Shown here piece after piece: positions 61,443 through 64,000 of a DNA stretch of 64,000 nt. A program made the translations under genes and the position numbers. Source of the DNA: SB25 sp029560875 (GTDB taxonomy: Bacteria > Bacteroidota > Bacteroidia > Bacteroidales > Tenuifilaceae); the NCBI GenBank assembly GCA_035388225.1, contig DAOOPM010000007.1, forward strand, positions 97,439-161,438, written 5' to 3'. The notes beneath the pieces are model-generated. The model did no database searches, was not told where the DNA came from, and saw only the letters and a list, made by a program, of their open reading frames with translations. The first letter of the stretch is position 1. Each line of letters opens with the position of its first letter.

Positions 61443-62138
61443 TTACATTTCAAATATTGCAACGGCTCTTACAGGCGATCCGGTTCCTCCTCTAATTTTC
61501 AATGGAAAACCAATAAACCTGAACCGTCCTCTACCTATCAACAAATGAAGGTTTATCAAGTTTTCATAATGGGTAAATCCAAGTTCACCACAAATATGAT
61601 GTACTTCTTTATTTGATACTTTACGAACGCCTGGCGACATTGTTTCAACTCCAAATGCCGATATATTTTTCTGTCCAAACCACCGGGCTGCTTGAGCAGA
61701 GATCCCTGGCCCACTTTCCCAATCAGTTGTGTTATAATGCTTTCTGAAATGGTCAGTGTAAATTAGGACAGTGTCGCCTTTTTTTATCTCTAAACCATTA
61801 TTCTCACAGGCTTCTTCTATTTCGTTAGGCTCTATTAATTCTTTAAGTTTTTTATGAGAGAAGTCTAAACAAATGCCCTCTGTATAGAACATCGATAAAG
61901 GCATTTTGTCAATGGATTGCCCTTTGTATTGTTTTGCCATATGATTTATTGCATCAACGTGAGTACCAGTATGCTCACTAAGTTCTAATTTATGAACAGC
62001 AGGCGTTCTTGTTTCAAGGTTTTTAACCCCTTCCCATTCTTCGTGAGAATTATGAATTTCAATTTTAACCTGCGGAAGATCCTTAAATACAGGCATTCCT
62101 TGATATATATCTTGGCTTAAATCAACAATCTCAATCAT
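61443..62138 (-). CDS. Cyclase family protein (kynurenine-formamidase-like)
   Basis: A 231-residue protein of the cyclase/kynurenine formamidase fold. The metal motif EHTGTHVDAINHM (H-x-G-T-H-x-D-x3-H) is intact. FGVETMSPGV and RFRFIGFPLKI also fit. It hydrolyses an amide or lactone of unknown nature; tryptophan breakdown is possible but no other kyn genes are near. It is first in the operon cyclase, map, MBL hydrolase, ending 13 nt before map. Confidence 0.88.
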   Translation of the reverse strand: MIEIVDLSQDIYQGMPVFKDLPQVKIEIHNSHEEWEGVKNLETRTPAVHKLELSEHTGTHVDAINHMAKQYKGQSIDKMPLSMFYTEGICLDFSHKKLKELIEPNEIEEACENNGLEIKKGDTVLIYTDHFRKHYNTTDWESGPGISAQAARWFGQKNISAFGVETMSPGVRKVSNKEVHHICGELGFTHYENLINLHLLIGRGRFRFIGFPLKIRGGTGSPVRAVAIFEM

Positions 62139-62184
62139 TTATTTAACTTTTACTTTTACCTATTAATTTTCAATGAATATAAAA

Positions 62185-62334
62185 ATATCCTCAACGAGTG
62201 GCGCCCTTCCTGCCTCACTAATCCTGGCATGTAGTTATCCCAACGTCTAACTCGGCTTCACTACCACGCGAGTGTGTTAACTTCGTTAAACTCCCTACAG
62301 TCGGTTCGCATGGTAACAGCGCAAACTAAAGTTT
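62185..62334. repeat. GC-rich intergenic patch (possible relative of the 58/59 kb repeats)
   Basis: About 150 bp between cyclase and GNAT genes is markedly richer in G+C than its surroundings, starts with GAGTGGCGCCCTTCC and ends GCGCAAACTAAAG; the last part resembles GCGCGAACTAAAG at 58388-58400. It includes CCAACGTCTAACTCGGC. It could be a decayed repeat or mobile-element end. No coding is seen. Confidence 0.4.
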
Positions 62335-62883
62335 TTACTTATAGCTATTTTTCTTGAGCCAATCTTTTTCAATTAAAGCATAAATAAAGTCGTCAACCCA
62401 TTTCCCGTTTATCAATAAACTCTCAACAAAGTGAGCCTCTTTTCTAAAACCTATCCTTTCCACAAGTCGTATTGAGTTTGTATTATTAGGGTCAATCGAT
62501 GCAATTATTCGGTGCTTATTCAAATCGTTAAATAAATAGTCAATCACTTTTATTAAAGATTCTGTTGCAAAGCCTTTATTCTGAAAATCTTTATTTAGCG
62601 TACATCCAATTTCCACTTGTTTATTATCGGTATCAATGAAGTGAATTCCAATATCGCCAACTATTCTTTGTGTTTCTTTGTCAATAATAACTACCTGAAA
62701 CCATGTGTTTGGCTCATTAATCTGGGCTGAGGTTTTTCTGATAAACACCTCTACATCTTCTAAATTCTCTGGAATCCATCCTTGGTATTTGTTTGTCTCT
62801 TTATCGCGACGATAGTTAAATATCTCATTCCTATCATCAATGGTTATAGGCCTAATTATTAATCGGTTTGTTTCTAGTTTCAT
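62335..62883 (-). CDS. GNAT acetyltransferase (RimJ/RimL-like)
   Basis: A 182-residue acetyltransferase: METNRLIIRPI-type start (MKLETNRLIIRPITIDD), acetyl-CoA loop QNKGFATES near residue 100, and the closing pattern DPNNTNSIRLVERIGFRKEA. It acetylates an amino group of a protein or small molecule; the target is unknown. It is 26 nt after the DUF1398 gene on the same strand and may be co-transcribed. Confidence 0.9.
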   Translation of the reverse strand: MKLETNRLIIRPITIDDRNEIFNYRRDKETNKYQGWIPENLEDVEVFIRKTSAQINEPNTWFQVVIIDKETQRIVGDIGIHFIDTDNKQVEIGCTLNKDFQNKGFATESLIKVIDYLFNDLNKHRIIASIDPNNTNSIRLVERIGFRKEAHFVESLLINGKWVDDFIYALIEKDWLKKNSYK

Positions 62884-62909
62884 CTATCCAGCTGTTTTAA
62901 ATTACCTCT

Positions 62910-63299
62910 TTATTGAGGTATTTGTTCTACTAAAATTTCACTTCCTGCCTTATTGTAGTAAGTGCAGGTCATTTCTACTAGGCTAACAAACCATTTTTCA
63001 ATTCCTGTTTCGGCGCAATGCTTACAGAATGTATAGTAGTCGGTTTCTCCCTTTTGGTGAATTTTCAGATAATGGATGAACTTTTCGTTATTGCTACTAC
63101 TAGCAATTTCGAGGTTGGCATACTGAGGTTGAGACTTTGTTTTATAGCTATTTTCACCAAAGTACTCGGTATGGCTGTCAATAACCCAAGTCTCAAATCC
63201 AATTACACCTAATTGTTTAATTTCCTTGATGTACTTAGGAAAGTCAGCTCCAGTTTTTACCTTGCTGTGAGCCAATTCTATTTGTTCTACTGTAAACAT
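62910..63299 (-). CDS. DUF1398 family protein
   Basis: A 129-residue protein with the DUF1398 pattern: FTVEQIELAHSKVKTGADFPKYI, GVIGFETWVIDSHTEY and TFCKHCAETGIEKW. The family is small, soluble and of unknown function. It is upstream of the GNAT gene, in the same direction, with a gap of 26 nt. The length is normal. Confidence 0.85.
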   Translation of the reverse strand: MFTVEQIELAHSKVKTGADFPKYIKEIKQLGVIGFETWVIDSHTEYFGENSYKTKSQPQYANLEIASSSNNEKFIHYLKIHQKGETDYYTFCKHCAETGIEKWFVSLVEMTCTYYNKAGSEILVEQIPQ

Positions 63300-63357
63300 G
63301 TTTGTTTTTTAAATTGATAAACAATCTAAAAAATGAATTGTGTGTAGTTTTTCTCTC

Positions 63358-63924
63358 CTAAATTTTATTCATTTTCTTTTCAAGTTCATTTATAACTGAA
63401 AGTAATTTACAATTCTCCCGCTTTAGCAACAAATTCCTTTTTATCAGTTCAAAATAAGACCAATCGGAATATTTTGATAACTCTTCAATAAGTTTCATTA
63501 AATTGCAAATACCTTGTATTTGGAAATACTCTGACCAATTTTCTGAATTTAGACTTAAATTTGATATTTCTTTTACTTCTCCTTTGGGGTCAGAAATCTC
63601 ATAGAAAACCAACCTGTTTCTTGTTTCAGGTTCATTGATGTTAATTAACTCCCAATTATTCTTACTGTATTTGAACGGTTTAAATTTCTCGTCAAAAAAT
63701 AAATAGTTTGAATGAGCAAAATATTGTTCGTTAAATAATGATTTCGTAGAACCTTTATTTTCTTTTTTGACTGCAAACAAAGGTTTTGGTTCAAATTTGA
63801 ATGCTAATTCTAAACCTGCAATTTTCTTAAAAGTAAAATCATTCATTATAGAGAAATATTCAGTCTCTAATGTGTCAATAGTTGAACTAAGCGGACGTAG
63901 CATATTCTTAAATTTTAAACACAA
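63358..63924 (-). CDS. Unrecognised 188-residue protein
   Basis: A soluble protein of mixed structure with a helical, coiled-coil-like end (NLLLKRENCKLLSVINELEKK). No motif is known to me. An alternative start at 63903 (MLRPLSSTID) gives a shorter product. It lies 58 nt upstream of the DUF1398 gene on the same strand. The gene is complete within the window. Confidence 0.55.
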   Translation of the reverse strand: MCLKFKNMLRPLSSTIDTLETEYFSIMNDFTFKKIAGLELAFKFEPKPLFAVKKENKGSTKSLFNEQYFAHSNYLFFDEKFKPFKYSKNNWELININEPETRNRLVFYEISDPKGEVKEISNLSLNSENWSEYFQIQGICNLMKLIEELSKYSDWSYFELIKRNLLLKRENCKLLSVINELEKKMNKI

Positions 63925-64000
63925 TCGATATTACATTATAAAATTACATTGTTAACCGACTAAAATCTTAAATCGGCATATTGTATATTTAACTTATTGA

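Noticed and set aside
62185..62334. Integron attC site
   Set aside because: A CCAACGTCTAAC stretch recalls attC cores, but paired R and L boxes with the expected spacing were not found and no integron integrase is present.

Overview
The window comes from a low-G+C member of the Bacteroidota, most likely order Bacteroidales or a close relative. Several genes carry the TAnnTTTG -7 promoter box typical of the phylum. There is a protein with a C-terminal type IX secretion sorting domain, a propeller/Y_Y_Y/LytS-type sensor kinase paired with a LytTR regulator, and a DUF2851 protein. No species is assigned.

Bases 1 to about 31,430 form a defence and accessory island. It opens inside a type-1-like BREX operon on the plus strand: brxC (its 5' end lies outside the window), pglX, an AlbA_2/HATPase protein, pglZ and brxL. 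The BrxL ends in an MIT_C (phospholipase-D-like) domain instead of the usual Lon-type region. The region of pglX just after the NPPY motif, where target recognition is expected, is strikingly AT-rich, as if swapped in. After BREX come small modules, mostly of unknown function: a divergent pair (cysteine-cluster protein plus partner) facing a kinase-TPR-FHA operon; a PD-(D/E)XK nuclease plus RNase J-like metallo-beta-lactamase pair; an ADP-ribosylglycohydrolase between two microprotein genes; and a minus-strand run of small protein, AAA+ ATPase, Cas4-like/DUF2779 nuclease, small protein and tyrosine-phosphatase-like protein, controlled in all likelihood by a divergent WYL regulator. A short tyrosine recombinase sits at the island's right edge.

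From 31.7 to 44.7 kb lies a second accessory stretch. It holds a LytTR/sensor-kinase pair, then three small exported-protein genes. Each of the three is preceded, at a near-constant distance of 26 to 28 nt, by the same conserved leader with a hairpin and a possible pseudoknot. Next come a surface/secretion operon (sorting-domain protein, outer-membrane barrel, large modular repeat protein) and a class II Fic protein with an array of TGTCAA palindromes in its promoter. A perfect 18-bp palindrome-like sequence occurs in inverted orientation on both sides of the last part of this stretch. A tRNA-Pro(CGG) closes it.

From 44.9 kb onward the genes are mostly core: DUF2851, an RmlD-like reductase, rpsO, pnp (with a leader that could fold two mutually exclusive or pseudoknotted ways), prolyl oligopeptidase, deoxynucleoside kinase, an OmpA/TPR lipoprotein, a SpoU rRNA/tRNA methyltransferase, sucC (without sucD beside it), arginine deiminase, a cyclase-map-metallohydrolase operon, and small genes. 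GC-rich repeat patches occur between the genes from 58 to 62 kb.
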